Notes: a model not told the origin generated them from the sequence alone. Shown: positions 13,769 to 25,259, counted from the first letter of the stretch. The stretch: 64,000 nt of DNA from Dipteris shenzhenensis (GCA_047967505.1 CM106541.1); one strand, 5' to 3'. A program made the numbers and translations.

Positions 13769-14025
13769 TGTTGAGAGTTCACACTCAACATCATGTGATC
13801 ATGTGTGCATAGCACCATCACGTGATCATATGTGGATAGCACTAACCTTATAGAGTGCTATGAAGGAAAGGGTTAGATCCCCTAACCTTAATCCTAAATG
13901 GGTTTGTATGTATTCTATTTTTTCAACTAAATCTAGTGTATAGTTAGTCACTTGTGGTGTGCTCTCTAGCTGTGCCCTCTCTCCTCATCTCCACTCTTCT
14001 CCTCTCCCCTCTTCATATTTTGTCA
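13769..14025 (+). mobile_element. Copia LTR (copy 1), complete
   Basis: A 257-bp segment starts TGTTGAGAG and ends TTTTGTCA (TG...CA) and is followed directly by a tRNA primer-binding site, so its right edge is certain. The same sequence recurs at 28,485-28,683 and 47,346-47,889 on the plus strand, and its last ~29 bp at 18,922-18,950 on the minus strand. It is inserted at the end of the 181-bp satellite. No partner LTR in the same orientation with coding sequence between them is seen. Confidence 0.85.
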
Positions 14026-14480
14026 TGGTATCAGAGCTCCCTCGCCTTCCGCTGAGGCATTGCGATCCGTATGCGAGAGTGAGATAGAGATAGATCGAGA
14101 GATTGAGAGATTGAGTGCTTCGATTCTTTCATTCCGTTGATGAAAGAGACTTGGAAGAATTTCCGTACATCTCTTTCGAGAGTTTGTGAGAGATCTAGGG
14201 ATTGAGAGAGAGAATTGTGAATTCCTTTGCATTCATTTCTGTGTGAGAATTCCGTTCATTCTTATTGTGAGAAAGAGGTTAAGCATTGAGAGAGATAGAG
14301 AGATCTATTCTCTACAATGATCTTGGAGAGAAGAGGTTTCTTTGAGAGATAAGTTTCTTCTTGAGAATGTTCTATTGTGAAAGAGTTCTCCATCGAGCTG
14401 TAGTGTGAAAGAGTTCTCCATCGAACTCTAGTGTGAAAGAGTTCTACTCCATCGAGCTCTAGCTACATTCCAACAACTCC
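14026..14480 (+). mobile_element. Copia primer-binding site and leader (plus-oriented copy)
   Basis: TGGTATCAGAGCTCC at 14,026-14,040 matches the initiator Met-tRNA primer-binding site used by most plant Ty1/copia elements. The following GA-rich leader resembles those after the primer sites at 47,890 and, on the minus strand, at 18,907. It contains three tandem copies of a ~30-bp unit with GTGTGAAAGAGTTCT between about 14,370 and 14,460. Downstream DNA switches to the minus-strand copia element, so this copy has lost its coding part or recombined with its neighbour. Confidence 0.8.
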
Positions 14481-14651
14481 CAATCGACTCTGTTCTAGTA
14501 CTGGGCTTTACCTAAGGCTTCAACATATCCAGCTAGATGACAACTGTAGCACTTGCAAGCTACATCATCTTCAACAGCCGCTCTGTGCACTAGCAAGCAC
14601 GACTCCGCCATCTCCAACACGATGCCCAAGCAACCCCTGCTTCTCCAAACG

Positions 14652-14706
14652 ATAAGATGCCCTACATGCAAAGCGAGCACTCTTCCATTTGAGCTACACC
14701 CTGATG
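14652..14706 (-). pseudogene. 5' part of a tRNA-Ala(UGC)-like sequence
   Basis: On the minus strand, GGTGTAGCTCAAATGG is followed by an anticodon-arm-like CTCGCTTTGCATG with anticodon TGC, as in the first half of plant tRNA-Ala. Box A is well preserved. The anticodon stem is only partly paired, and no TPsiC arm or box B follows. It is therefore a truncated tRNA-like relic rather than a functional gene. It sits just past the decayed 3' end of the copia reverse transcriptase. Confidence 0.5.
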
Positions 14707-14789
14707 CTACAGCCTACTGATGGCTCCATCGAAGGCCAGTGCAGCCCACTGACAGCTCCGTCTCATTAGCCTACTCCAAAGTCCAAAAG

Positions 14790-15658
14790 CTCTGTGTAGG
14801 CTCCCGTCGACTGACCTGGCTCCATCGAAGCCTTTCAATATACTGTCAACATATTTCAGCTGACTCATGAAGGTGATGTTTGAGTCTCTCTAGAACTCAA
14901 TTCCAAATCTTTGATGTTGAACTCTGCAGATAAGTCTTGTTTTAGCTTTTTGACGAAGCTATCCTTGCTTCCGGTCACAATCAAATTATCTACATACAAA
15001 AGTGCAAAAGTAATGTCTTCCCCTTGAACTTTTAGTAGAGAGTATGATCTGCATTGGATTTCATGTATCCCAGATCAATAAAATTCTTGTTGATTCTGCT
15101 GTACCAACTTCTAGGTGCTTGCTTTAAGCTGTAGAGACTTTTCTTGAGATGGCAAACCTGATTCTCTATTCCTTGTTCAACATAACCTGTTGGTTGTTGC
15201 ATGTAGACTTCCTCATCTAGGTAACCATTGAGAAATGCATTTTTGACAAAGAGCTGGTACACGATCCATCTACTGAGTATTGCTAGTGATATCAAGAACC
15301 ATATGGAATCCATCTTTGCTACTAGAGCATAAGTCTCATCATAGTCCTGGCCATATTGCTATGCAAATCCTTTTGCAACTAGTCTAGCTTTGTATCTTTG
15401 AATGCGTCCATCTAAATTGTACTTCACTTTGTATACCCATTTGTTTGCTATGGCCTTCTTTCCTAGTGGAAGGTCGCATAATTCCCAAGTGTTGTTCTTG
15501 TACAAAGTATCCATTTCTTCATTCATAGCAGTTTGCCATTCTGGCTTGTCAATTGCATCTTCAAAGTACATTGGCTCTTCTGTAGCCATGATGGTAGTCA
15601 TAAGAGCATAGTTGGTGGTTTTAACCTGAATTGCTTTGCCTTTCTGAGCATATGTCAA
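14790..15658 (-). pseudogene. Copia reverse transcriptase (broken)
   Basis: Two frames joined by a short interruption read as Ty1/copia reverse transcriptase: the entry motif EWQTAMNEEMDTL and KWVYKVKYN block (15,359-15,658), then NAFLNGYLDEEVYMQQP and SLYGLKQAPR-like SLYSLKQAPRSW (15,032-15,313). Reading on, the catalytic box is YVDN (codons 14,985-14,996) rather than YVDD, so the second catalytic aspartate is lost. After a frameshift a SQLKYVDSILKGF segment continues to about 14,800. RNase H is absent. The enzyme would have copied element RNA into DNA in the virus-like particle. Confidence 0.85.
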
Positions 15659-16340
15659 TTTGGCTAGAGATCTGCTTTCCCTAGTAGACCTTCTAAATTG
15701 TTGTGGTTCTTCTCAGGGTGATTCTATCAATTGTTGTGGTTCTTCTCAGGGTGATTCTATCAATTCTTCATCAATCTTTTTTATAGATGATGGTGTAATT
15801 GGTGCATCTATCTCCTCTATATTTGAGGTTTTCCATTCTAATTCCTCATTAAAGAGTACATCTCTGGAGATAATGACCTTGCGGTTAATGGGATCACACA
15901 ACTTGTATGCTTTGCTTTCTTCACTGTAGCCAACCATGATGCATTTACGTGACTTTACATCCAATTTTCTACGATGGTCATCATGTATGTGGGCATATGC
16001 TATGCAACCAAATATGCGGAGATGCCCAATGCATGGCTTATGTCGAGTGAATGCTTCATAAGGTGTCATTCCTTAAATGGGTTTGATCGGAAGATGATTA
16101 AGCAAGTAGTTTGCAATGGCTATTGCTTCTACCCAATATTGATTCAGAAGATGCTTCTCCTTAAGCATTGCTCCAGCACTGTCTGCTAAAGTCCCTTGAA
16201 CTAGATTCGGTGTATTATTTGCCGTGTAAATGACATTCTCTGACCTTCTAATGGTTTCATCTCTATGAACCATTCTTGATGCTTTGTCATATGAGATAAT
16301 GCACTGCTGTCAATGTACCAACGATCTTGATCTACTTGGT
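15659..16340 (-). pseudogene. Copia protease remnant and integrase C-terminal part (broken)
   Basis: Near 16,330-16,290 the minus strand reads RWYIDSSALSHMT, a variant of the copia protease-region motif WxxDSGASxHMT. It is followed at once by the integrase end (LADSAGAMLKEKHLLNQYW, then MTPYEAFTRHKP at 16,069), so the GAG-pre-integrase and the DDE core have been deleted. A linker with ELIESP and EEPQQ leads to the reverse transcriptase. A 33-bp tandem duplication (about 15,698-15,763) repeats the linker and carries the same TGA stop in both copies. Confidence 0.8.
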
Positions 16341-16344
16341 TGAC

Positions 16345-17014
16345 TTGATAACTGAAATCCTCTTTTGAATTGCAATTAGTGTCTAGATACAGTGAATGGC
16401 AATACTCTGGATTAGATTATCGTATCCCTCTCCTAGTCCATTCAGGATGACTTGAACCATTTTTGCAAGATTCATAGTATCTCCTTATGCTACGAGTTGA
16501 TTTTTGTAATCTTTGATCTTGAGTATGTAAGCATGACCGGTTTCGCTCTGCTATTGCAAAAATTTTGGTTGATTTGGTTTCTTAGTGTGAGAATCCTGGA
16601 AGTGTTCTTGGACTTGTAGAGAGCTACAAACATATCCCATGATTCTTTTGATGTCTTGACGATGTTGAGCTATCCTAGCATGAATCTTGCACATTCTTCT
16701 TGATTAGATGATATGCATACTTGTCTTTCTTGTTCCAATCTGCCTGTGCTCAGGAAATGGTAGGATCTGCCAAGTGCGAAAACTATTTGTGGAGCTGGAG
16801 ATCCCACTGTAGATCTTGCTACTGGTGCTATGACAATAGGTGGAGTAAAGTTACTGCTAGTTGGATTGTCCAATGGTCTAGGTCTAGATCCATCGACATA
16901 CTCCCATTTGTTTTGAAGTACAAGAATGGTCTCTATTCAGTACTTCCATGTGCCATAATTGGAGTGTTCTAGCTTAGCAGATGCATCCAGATTGAGGTTT
17001 CTAGATAGAGACAT
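16345..17014 (-). pseudogene. Copia gag (broken)
   Basis: From an ATG at 17,014 the frame reads LDASAKLEHSNYGTWKY, the N-terminal gag motif of plant copia elements, followed by a stop. Later blocks ESWDMFVALYKSKNTSR and a GLGEGYDNLIQSI segment match the gag (UBN2-type) region. No CCHC zinc knuckle is found before the protease motif. Gag would form the virus-like particle; here it is inactivated by several stops. Confidence 0.75.
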
Positions 17015-18906
17015 GGTGCAAGAAATGTACTCAAAGTGTCATGAAAATTTTACACTATCTGAATCAACTACAAAACACTGACTGTGGCAAGTGAAATCTG
17101 AACTATCAGTGAAGGTAGAACTGCAATATATAATCCAATTTGAATTACAAGGCTTGTGGCAAATGATGTTGGGAATAGCCAAGAGGCTTTACAAGGCTGA
17201 AATAATGTGCACAATGATGTAACATAGCCAAATAGGCTTTACAATGATGGCATGTATGTGTGTAATCAAATCATGTGCTATCTACCCACTAAACAATTGG
17301 TCAATGCCTCTGAAAACTCTAGAGTCTACTCATTGAACTGATGAACATCAGGTTTCAGGTAATGAGATGATGTGAAACTGTATGTGAGCATAGGGACTGA
17401 CTCCAAGTAGGAACTAGTCGAGAATTTTGGGCATGGCTTGGATTGGCAACTTGGAGAAATTCTAATTGTCTCCACTATGGTGATCTAGTCTACTCTGATC
17501 TAGATCTAGACCAACCATCGATTGAAGAAAATAATAGCAAATAATTTCTTTTTCTTTGGTTCTTTTCATGTGCTGGGTCAAATGCGTCGATGTAGAGGCT
17601 AATGTGCATGAAGGAAGTGAATTTATTAGTGAGGGTCAAAAGTGAGTGATACTTGTACCAAAATATGCATATGATGTAACGAGCACGAAGATCATGAGAA
17701 ATTGAGCGATTTTCCTTTTTGGAGCACCCTCAAATTCTTCTTGGATCAAGAGATACGGCTTGATCTAGGTGGAGGGGCAAAAAGGATGCAAATGTGTTGA
17801 GTGATGATGTGGTAGCCAGGGGTCACATGCAGTGATTGTGCTTGTCAAGGGGTGTGCCTCTTGGGCACTATGTGATGAGGTGGCATAGGTGGTCACATAC
17901 AGTGTGCCTGGCAAGGGTCCAGTGTGCCTACAGGGGGGCAGTGGATAGGTGAGGTGGCAGTTGATCGACCTAATCCAAGGTCAGATTGATTTAACTAGGG
18001 TCAAGTTGACTAACCAAAGTAAAGTTGACTAACATAGGGTCAAGTTGACCTAACTTGGGTTACAATCAACCCTGATGATGTGGCCCTATTGACATGGCAT
18101 GGTGCCATGTGACAATGTTGATGTGTGTTATCGGTGGTGACATGGCACCTGGACCTGAGTTTGCTGATGTGGTAGGATAGAGTCTACCTACATGGCATGG
18201 ATGATGTGAAAGATAAGCTTAACCAAATGATATGGTAGATCTGGTGCCACGTGGTTGAATGGTGACCAAGGTATGGCTAACCTTGAGGATAGGGTTGGAT
18301 TGCCATGTGTCGGTGAGGTGGCCATCGGAATCTTATGAGATTCCACAAAATCTCCAAAAATATTCCGTTGCTTTGTTTGGAGAGGTGTGTACATCGAGGA
18401 TGTTGGAGAGGCTATGCCATCTGCTAATCATCAGCTTTTGTGCTTATGATGAATCGCTTGTGAGCTCATGTCGAAAGCCAACTAGGAGAAGCTCGGACGC
18501 CTTTGCCACGAGCTTGTCATTATGATGAGTCATGGGTTGGCAAGAGCTTGGTTGTTGGGAGCTTTGGAAGATCATTGTCTTTGGAGTTGGAGAGGTGGCC
18601 TCAGCGCCCGACGAAGGATAGAGGAGTCCGCTACATGTAGGAGGATAGAGGTATCCATCGGCTACTAGATGGCGCTACTTCACGGTAGTAGGCAGCTTCA
18701 ACAAAGGCCACAATTGTTCGTTGCGCTATGGCTCTCAGTGAGCATGAAGCCATCAGTTTTCCAGCCAGGAGATGAAGGTCACGGGTATAGCTATGCATGT
18801 GCCTTTGAGCCGGAAGTGGACTCTCACGGACAACACTCAAGAGAACTCTTAATCTCTCAATCACTCTCACTCTCTCAAGAATCGCAATGCCTCAGCGGAA
18901 GGCAAG
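17015..18906 (-). other. Long leader region of the copia element
   Basis: About 1.9 kb separate the gag ATG from the primer site. No coding similarity was recognised. Around 17,980-18,050 GGTCAAGTTGAC-type words repeat. The part next to the primer site resembles the leader at 14,041 and 47,905. The length suggests inserted foreign DNA within the leader. Confidence 0.5.
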
Positions 18907-18921
18907 GGAGCTCTGATACCA
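18907..18921 (-). promoter_or_regulatory. Copia primer-binding site (minus strand)
   Basis: The minus strand reads TGGTATCAGAGCTCC, complementary to the 3' end of initiator Met-tRNA, immediately followed (18,922-18,950) by the terminal ~29 bp of the LTR. This fixes the orientation of the copia element on its left. Confidence 0.9.
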
Positions 18922-18954
18922 TGACAAAATATGAAGAGGGGAGAGGAGATCACC

Positions 18955-19166
18955 TGGGGTGCCAACTCCCTTTAGTAACAATACCTATCACAATCTTGAG
19001 TATGAGATGAATTTAACAATATGTTATGAGTAGAAATTAGTCAAATTAGCATGGTTGTGTACTAAAAGAGCTTCAAATATGTCTTTACACCTTGAAATTT
19101 AGGTAACACATGAAAAAGTTACATTAATTTGAATGGAGATGGGTTTTTATATTTTAGTGTATGGAG
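18955..19166 (-). mobile_element. MITE-like repeat, partial copy A
   Basis: Starts with TGGGGTGCCAACTC and matches, as reverse complement, the right part of the repeat at 46,889-47,345, including TTAAATTCATCTCATACTC and TACACTAAAATAT segments. Together the copies show terminal inverted repeats TGGGGYRCCAACTC. No coding capacity. It abuts the copia LTR remnant at 18,950. Confidence 0.75.
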
Positions 19167-19269
19167 TTTCCTTGCTAAAATGGAACCTAGAATTATAGAG
19201 ATGATATTGAATCACATGATGAAACTGAAAAAGCATACCTTTTCTACCTCATCATGAACAGTGTCAGCT

Positions 19270-20340
19270 AATAGTGTCCAACTGGACTCCCTTTTATGGT
19301 TGGTCTTGAACTTCATTCTGGCTTGAGGTGCCAGCTTCTTCATCTCTCTCCCCGAACAAGGCCCTCTGCAAATTCATGAACTCCTCATCGGACATGTTGT
19401 ACTCTAGTGTGGCATCCTCGATTGCCTTCTATGCTCATTCGATTGCCTCCAAATCGATGAGGGTAGAGTCATCAAAGCATGCAATCTAATCAATGGCTAG
19501 ATCAACTAGAGCATCAAAGTCAATGACATCATCAAAGGTCTCATTCGAGAGTCGACATAGCACCTCGTCCTCTTGAAGATCGGTTTCTTCCATCACTTCC
19601 AATAGGGTAAGGTAAGGTATTCCTCACCCTCAATCCTGATCGGATCAACTGAAGCGAGGTGTGGCTTGGTTGTTGCCTCATTTGGATTATAGGTGAAGGA
19701 TGCATATGCATGAGTCGGATATGATGATAAGATTACCTTGCTCTCAACTTGCTCCTCGGCTAGGTTAATAGTATGCTCCTTAGGTTCTATGTTTAGGTTT
19801 ATGTCATCTCCTCCACAACTTGTTGATGGACCTGCTCCACAACTTGTGGATGCAAAAGGACCCTCGGGCTGCTCACCAACATCCTCATCAAACTTGCTAG
19901 TTGCAAGGAGAATGGTAAGGGTTGCATCTCTCTCCATCAAATGAATTGGGGAAGATGAATCATCACCAATGGGAATAGCATACTCACGGAGAGAGATAGG
20001 GACATTATCACATGGCCCTACCTAGTGTCTTCTTAAAGTTAGCAATCTAGTCAAAAGAACTCCAAATATCCAATGAAGACCATTGGTGAGGGGAGTCAGC
20101 AATTGTGATAGATTGCCCATAGATAAGTCTATCAAAAAATTGAAGATAGGGATTATCAACATGAAGGAGAGCTCTTAACAAGTGAGACTCAAGATGAAAT
20201 GCCTTGCAGAAGATAGGGTAAACCTGATCTACAGACGCATGGGAATCAATGGATGAAATCCACTGGTCAAATGCCTCTAGGGGAAGCCATGAATGTAGGA
20301 GGATGCTCAAGAAGATGAAAGAGGAGGCTCTGGAAAGCAA
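19270..20340 (-). pseudogene. Unidentified decayed coding region
   Basis: Two minus-strand frames (20,340-20,047 and 19,940-19,593), with in-frame continuation to about 19,280, read like real protein: a segment with HVDNPYLQFFDRLIYG and QWSSLDIW, then a Ser/Gly/acidic stretch (FASTSCGAGPSTSCGG), then acidic DDVIDFDALVDLAID and STLIDLEAIE repeats. Codon-like composition continues across several stops, so it is probably a pseudogene or transposon ORF. I do not recognise the family. The 5' side is cut off by the CT repeats at 20.46 kb. Confidence 0.35.
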
Positions 20341-20462
20341 GGTTACTCAAGAGTGGGAAACTGAAAAATGTTAAAATGACCTTAGAAGTTTACATAAAAT
20401 GGTCATTGCCCTTAAAAATGCTTTTAATTAAAATATTTTTATATTTATTGCTTTTACTTTGG

Positions 20463-21071
20463 ATAGTCTCTCTCTCTCTATCTCTCTCTACTCTCTCTCT
20501 CTCTCGTTCCCCTTACCTCTCTCTCTCTCTCTCTCTCTCTTCCCCTCTCCATCTCCATCTTTCCCTCCCTTTGTCTCTCCCCTCCCTCTGCCTCAAGCCA
20601 CAGTGGCTTGTATGTGTTTCGATTTATGATTGTATATTGTCCCACATACCTACAAAGTCTTTTAACGACGTTAATATTTCTTTCTCTCTTTCCCTCCCTT
20701 TCTATCCCTCATTGCTCTCTCTCTCGGTCCCCATCTCTCCCTCCCTCTCTCTCTCTATCTATGTCTCTTTCCCTCCCTTTGTGTCACTATTTGCTCTCTC
20801 TCTCTCTCTCCCTCTCTCTCTCTCTAGCACCCAATGATCATCTTGTTGCCTTGTTGCCCTTAGCTATCTATGTCATGAACATTAGACACTAAATTTTACT
20901 TATACATTTTTTGTATTTTGGTAGTGGCTCCACCTTTGGATCAGTTGTATCTGGGTTTTTTTCAGTCTCATAGTCTCTCAAAGACCTTAATAAACTTTAT
21001 TTTCTCCTCTTTCTCAATTTAGAGGTGAAAATGAACAAATCCAATATTAACTCTCTCTCCCCCTCTTCCCT

Positions 21072-21133
<62 letters not shown>

Positions 21134-21232
21134 CCTCCCACTCTCCATCTCCCTCTTTCTATCCCCCTCTACATCTCCATCTTTCCCTCCCCCTCCCTCT
21201 GTCTCTTTCCCTCCCTTTGTGTCCATAATTGT

Positions 21233-21275
<43 letters not shown>

Positions 21276-21515
21276 GCATGCATGCATGCATGTATGTATG
21301 TATGTATGTATGTATGTATGTATGTATCAATATCTATTCATACATCTATCAATGTCTCATGGCCAGGTGCATTATTTTTGTCCCTTATTGCACTCTCAAC
21401 TCTCAACTTCTCTCTCTCTCTCTCTCTCATTGCAATCTATCTCTCTCACTCTCTCCCTCTCTTATTCTCTCTCTCTCTCTCTCGCATAATACAGATATAC
21501 AAATACCCAGATAGA
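20463..21515. repeat. CT-rich microsatellite cluster with (TA)n, (GCAT)n, (GTAT)n
   Basis: Long CT runs occur at about 20,466-20,540, 20,720-20,825, 21,066-21,130, 21,231-21,256 and 21,411-21,482, separated by CCCT/TTCC-rich DNA. At 21,255-21,327 the run changes to TA, then GCAT, then GTAT units. All Ser/Leu-rich ORFs here are translation of repeats. Confidence 0.95.
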
Positions 21516-21639
21516 TCTTAAATTACAAATATTTATTGCTTTATCATTCATAGAGTAAAGAGAGCCATCAATTTAGAGGTGCAAACTTAATAAATACAAT
21601 CTTAACAATGAATGAAACAACATTTTGTATTATTTATGA

Positions 21640-22841
21640 TTTATGTTCATAGATGTAGTAATGCCTCATGGCCAAGTGCATTGTTGAAGCACTAAGAATC
21701 CAAGCAACTGGATATTGTGAAATACCTGCCATCATGTCTCTACTATCTCTAGAGTAAGGGGGGGAAAAAATTCCTACAAAGGATACTTGTCTCATCCCTA
21801 TAGAACTTTGCGTTATCAAGTCTAAAATAATAGTCCTGGGGACGGCTTGCTATTACCAACTGCAATTCTTCCCTAATGAATCACATGGTCCACTCCTCTT
21901 CCAAATCCAACATTAGATCAGGATGTCCTTGCTGATAAATTAATACCTCGACAACGAGAGATTGAGTCCCATCACGTAGATCATCATCCATTGCTTCCCA
22001 TTGCAAGTTCTTCCATCTACACATTCTATATGTAAAAGTTATGCAAAGATTTTGCCTTCCAATGAAATACTTGCAAAATTTGGGATCTGTTAATACATAC
22101 TATCTTGATCATTTTTTATACAAACAAGAATTGTAAGATGTTCTCACCAAAATGTCACATCTGAAGTGTACCAAATCTTATATTTGTCACTTACCAAAAT
22201 CTTATATTTGTCACTTACAAACAAGAATTGTAAGATGTTCTCACCAAAATGTCACATCTGAAGTGGATCTGAAGTGATAGACACTGTACCAAATCTTCAG
22301 CATGCCATGTTCTTGTTGTCCATCCATTTTCAAATAGCTCGTACAGCCAGTCCAATTCTAAGCTCTTGCAAGTGCAAGTAATCTTTGTTTTCCTTAATTG
22401 CCTACAACTTACAAAGAAATAAACAAAGCATGGAAATGAAAGAAAACAGCTCAAGCTCGCACTTCTTCCACCAGAAGGTGGCTTCATAGCATTTCTCACA
22501 GCATTAAACATTCTATTTCTATATGATTCACTTATCTCTATGCTTGGAAGCATCCATTCTGAACTATGGAAAGAAGGCAAGGAAAGATATTATAATCTAC
22601 TGTATCGGCCTTCTTCATCTGGCACAATGAACATTGAGTCATAGAAGAAGATCCCGTCCTTTTTTAATTCTGATGGTGTGTGACCTTCATACTGAAGACT
22701 CCCGATCTCAACATAGAGGACATGCAACACCCCAGTTATGCATGGTGCAAGCTCCCACCCTTTGTAAGTAGATGGATATAAATCTATAAAAACAAATACA
22801 AGGCATAAGACATTTGTGTCAAAGTTCCCAAATAAATGCAA
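21640..22841 (-). pseudogene. Unidentified multi-exon-like gene remnant
   Basis: Minus-strand frames 22,841-22,590 and 22,580-22,215, plus reading through to about 21,790, have protein-like composition: GWELAPCITGVLHVLYVEIG, FFYDSMFIVPDEEGR, then SSEWMLPSIEISESYRNRM, then WLYELFENGWTTRTW, then LRDGTQSLVVEVLIYQQGH. The first two frames are in the same phase, separated by a single TAA. Sequence resembling intron ends occurs between later pieces. I cannot name the family; it may be a decayed host gene or a transposon-carried gene fragment. Confidence 0.3.
22121..22266. repeat. Short direct duplication
   Basis: A ~50-bp segment containing AATTGTAAGATGTTCTCACC occurs at about 22,129-22,181 and again at 22,216-22,266. 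A shorter TTATATTTGTCACTTAC unit is also repeated between them. It lies at the 3' side of the unidentified coding remnant. Confidence 0.85.
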
Positions 22842-23212
22842 AGACTCTAAAATGCAAATGAAGTACTAGTATACTTTGAAATACTTATAATTGGGCCTAC
22901 AATATGGAAGGCATGCATTCAGATCGTATATGTCTGCATGGGTAAAGACATGCTAAATATATACCTACACGATAGTGTTAGTACTAGGAGAATTTTCAAA
23001 ATCTAATATCCTTTCCTTCCAATGTTTGGAGATGTCCATTGCATCCTTTCGACCCGCTTTATAGCACCCACAATTAGTGGGTCGTATTGCATCCTTCCAA
23101 CCCACTTTATAGCTGAGGATTCCATTCACCATGTCCATGGCCCCTATACCATATGATTAAAATTAGCTCTTTTTACCTCTTTTCAATTCCATAGACCCTC
23201 AAAATTTATGTC

Positions 23213-23860
<648 letters not shown>

Positions 23861-24868
23861 CGAGTGAAGAAACAAACATTAAAAATAGTCTTGTAGTTTG
23901 AAATGTAATCTACCTCAATCTCTTCCTACTCCTTGCCTTTTGTAAAAAACATATAGATAAAGTGTGAGACAAAAATGTATCTACTTTATACAGACAAAAC
24001 TTCCTGTATCTATCCATCCGATTAGACCAGTGAAGAAACAAACATTGAAAATAGTCTTCTAGTTTTAAATATCATCTAGCTCAATCTCTTCCTCCTCCTT
24101 GCCTTTTGTAACAAACATATAGACAAAATGTGAGACAAAAACTTATCTTCTTAATACAAACAAAACTTTCAAGGTGAAAGCACTTCATTACCTAGAAAGT
24201 ATGTGTTCCTTCTTCTAGAGTTGACTCTCTATACTCCAAAAAAGCAAAGAACGAGCTGAAAATGATAGGACACCTGTATTCCTCACTCCTTCCTAGTTGA
24301 TACAGGTCGCAGCTTTGGTTTCTAAGAGAGAGTGCAATAAGTAGAGAATGAATGGAAGAGAAGAGGGATGAACAGAGCTTGGGTAGAAGTTTCTATGATA
24401 GATTTTTGCAGGTGGAAGAAAAAGTGAGCAAAGAGGAGAGAGAATGACTAATCAAGAGTGGAATGAAGATAGTTTGAGACCAATTGCTAGAAAGTGGTGG
24501 GAATGAATGTTTGAAATGTTTTGGAAGAGAGAGAATAGTGAGAGATGGTTTGGAATTCAAAGTTTGGGCCAAATGGAAAACATGAGCATAGTTCTAGCTA
24601 GGAGATAGTTTGCCATGGGAGGAAAATAAGGAGGCTTAACATGGTCAAGGCAAGCCTACCAAAGATAATTTTTTCTTGTGAAGCACCAATGACGTTTTTG
24701 GGGTATTTTGAAAAAAAAGTGGAATTTCCACTGGATTTTGGGAGCCTCTGTTACAGAGAAGTCCAATTTCCATAATATCCTTCATGGATACCATATTCAC
24801 TTATCCAAGCCTCTAATACTTTAGTAATTCTCCAAAGGGCCCCTTTTTTAGTCTAAATTTTTTGTAAT

Positions 24869-24871
<3 letters not shown>

Positions 24872-24923
<52 letters not shown>

Positions 24924-25240
24924 AGCTCATTAGTGAGCTATGCTATAGCGGGGTTTTTTTTTTAAAGAAATAAGGAATATAAAATTTAACCACCTTTAGC
25001 ATAGCTTACTAGTGAGCTATGTTGGAGGCAGATCAAAAAGAGAGGAGAAAGAGAGGGTGAGAGAGAAAGAGGTGGAAAGAGAGGGGAAAGAAAGAGAGAT
25101 GGAGATATAGATTTAAAGTTGGAGAAAATTTTTGCACCCTCTCCAACATAGCTCGTCGGCCAGCTATATCGAAGGGGGACCAAAAAAGGAAGATGAATTT
25201 TTCGGTCCCTCTTTGACATAGCTTGCCGGTGAGTTATGCC
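24872..25240. repeat. CT run followed by four AGCT palindromes
   Basis: After a CT run (24,872-24,920) four related quasi-palindromes occur at 24,924-24,939, 25,003-25,018, 25,150-25,165 and 25,220-25,235. Their consensus is AGCTYRYYRGTGAGCT, usually within CATAGC...GCTATG. Intervening DNA is purine-rich. Spaced palindromes of this sort are typical of subterminal transposase-binding regions, but no element ends were located. Confidence 0.6.
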
Positions 25241-25259
25241 AAAGGAGGTGTGAAATTTC

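Larger units (their letters stand above)
14707..18950 (-). mobile_element. Decayed Ty1/copia retrotransposon
   Basis: In minus orientation the order is LTR remnant (18,950-18,922), primer site (18,921-18,907), a long non-coding leader, gag (from an ATG at 17,014), protease remnant (about 16,330-16,290), late integrase (16,273-15,746) and reverse transcriptase (about 15,658-14,790). This is the Ty1/copia order gag-PR-IN-RT. Most of the integrase catalytic core and all of RNase H are missing, and stops and frameshifts occur throughout. It cannot be autonomous. A plus-oriented LTR with leader of the same family lies head to head on its left. Confidence 0.85.

Noticed and set aside
20376-21521. 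Ser/Leu-rich ORFs of up to 153 codons
   Set aside because: They are translations of CT microsatellites, with no start context or domain.
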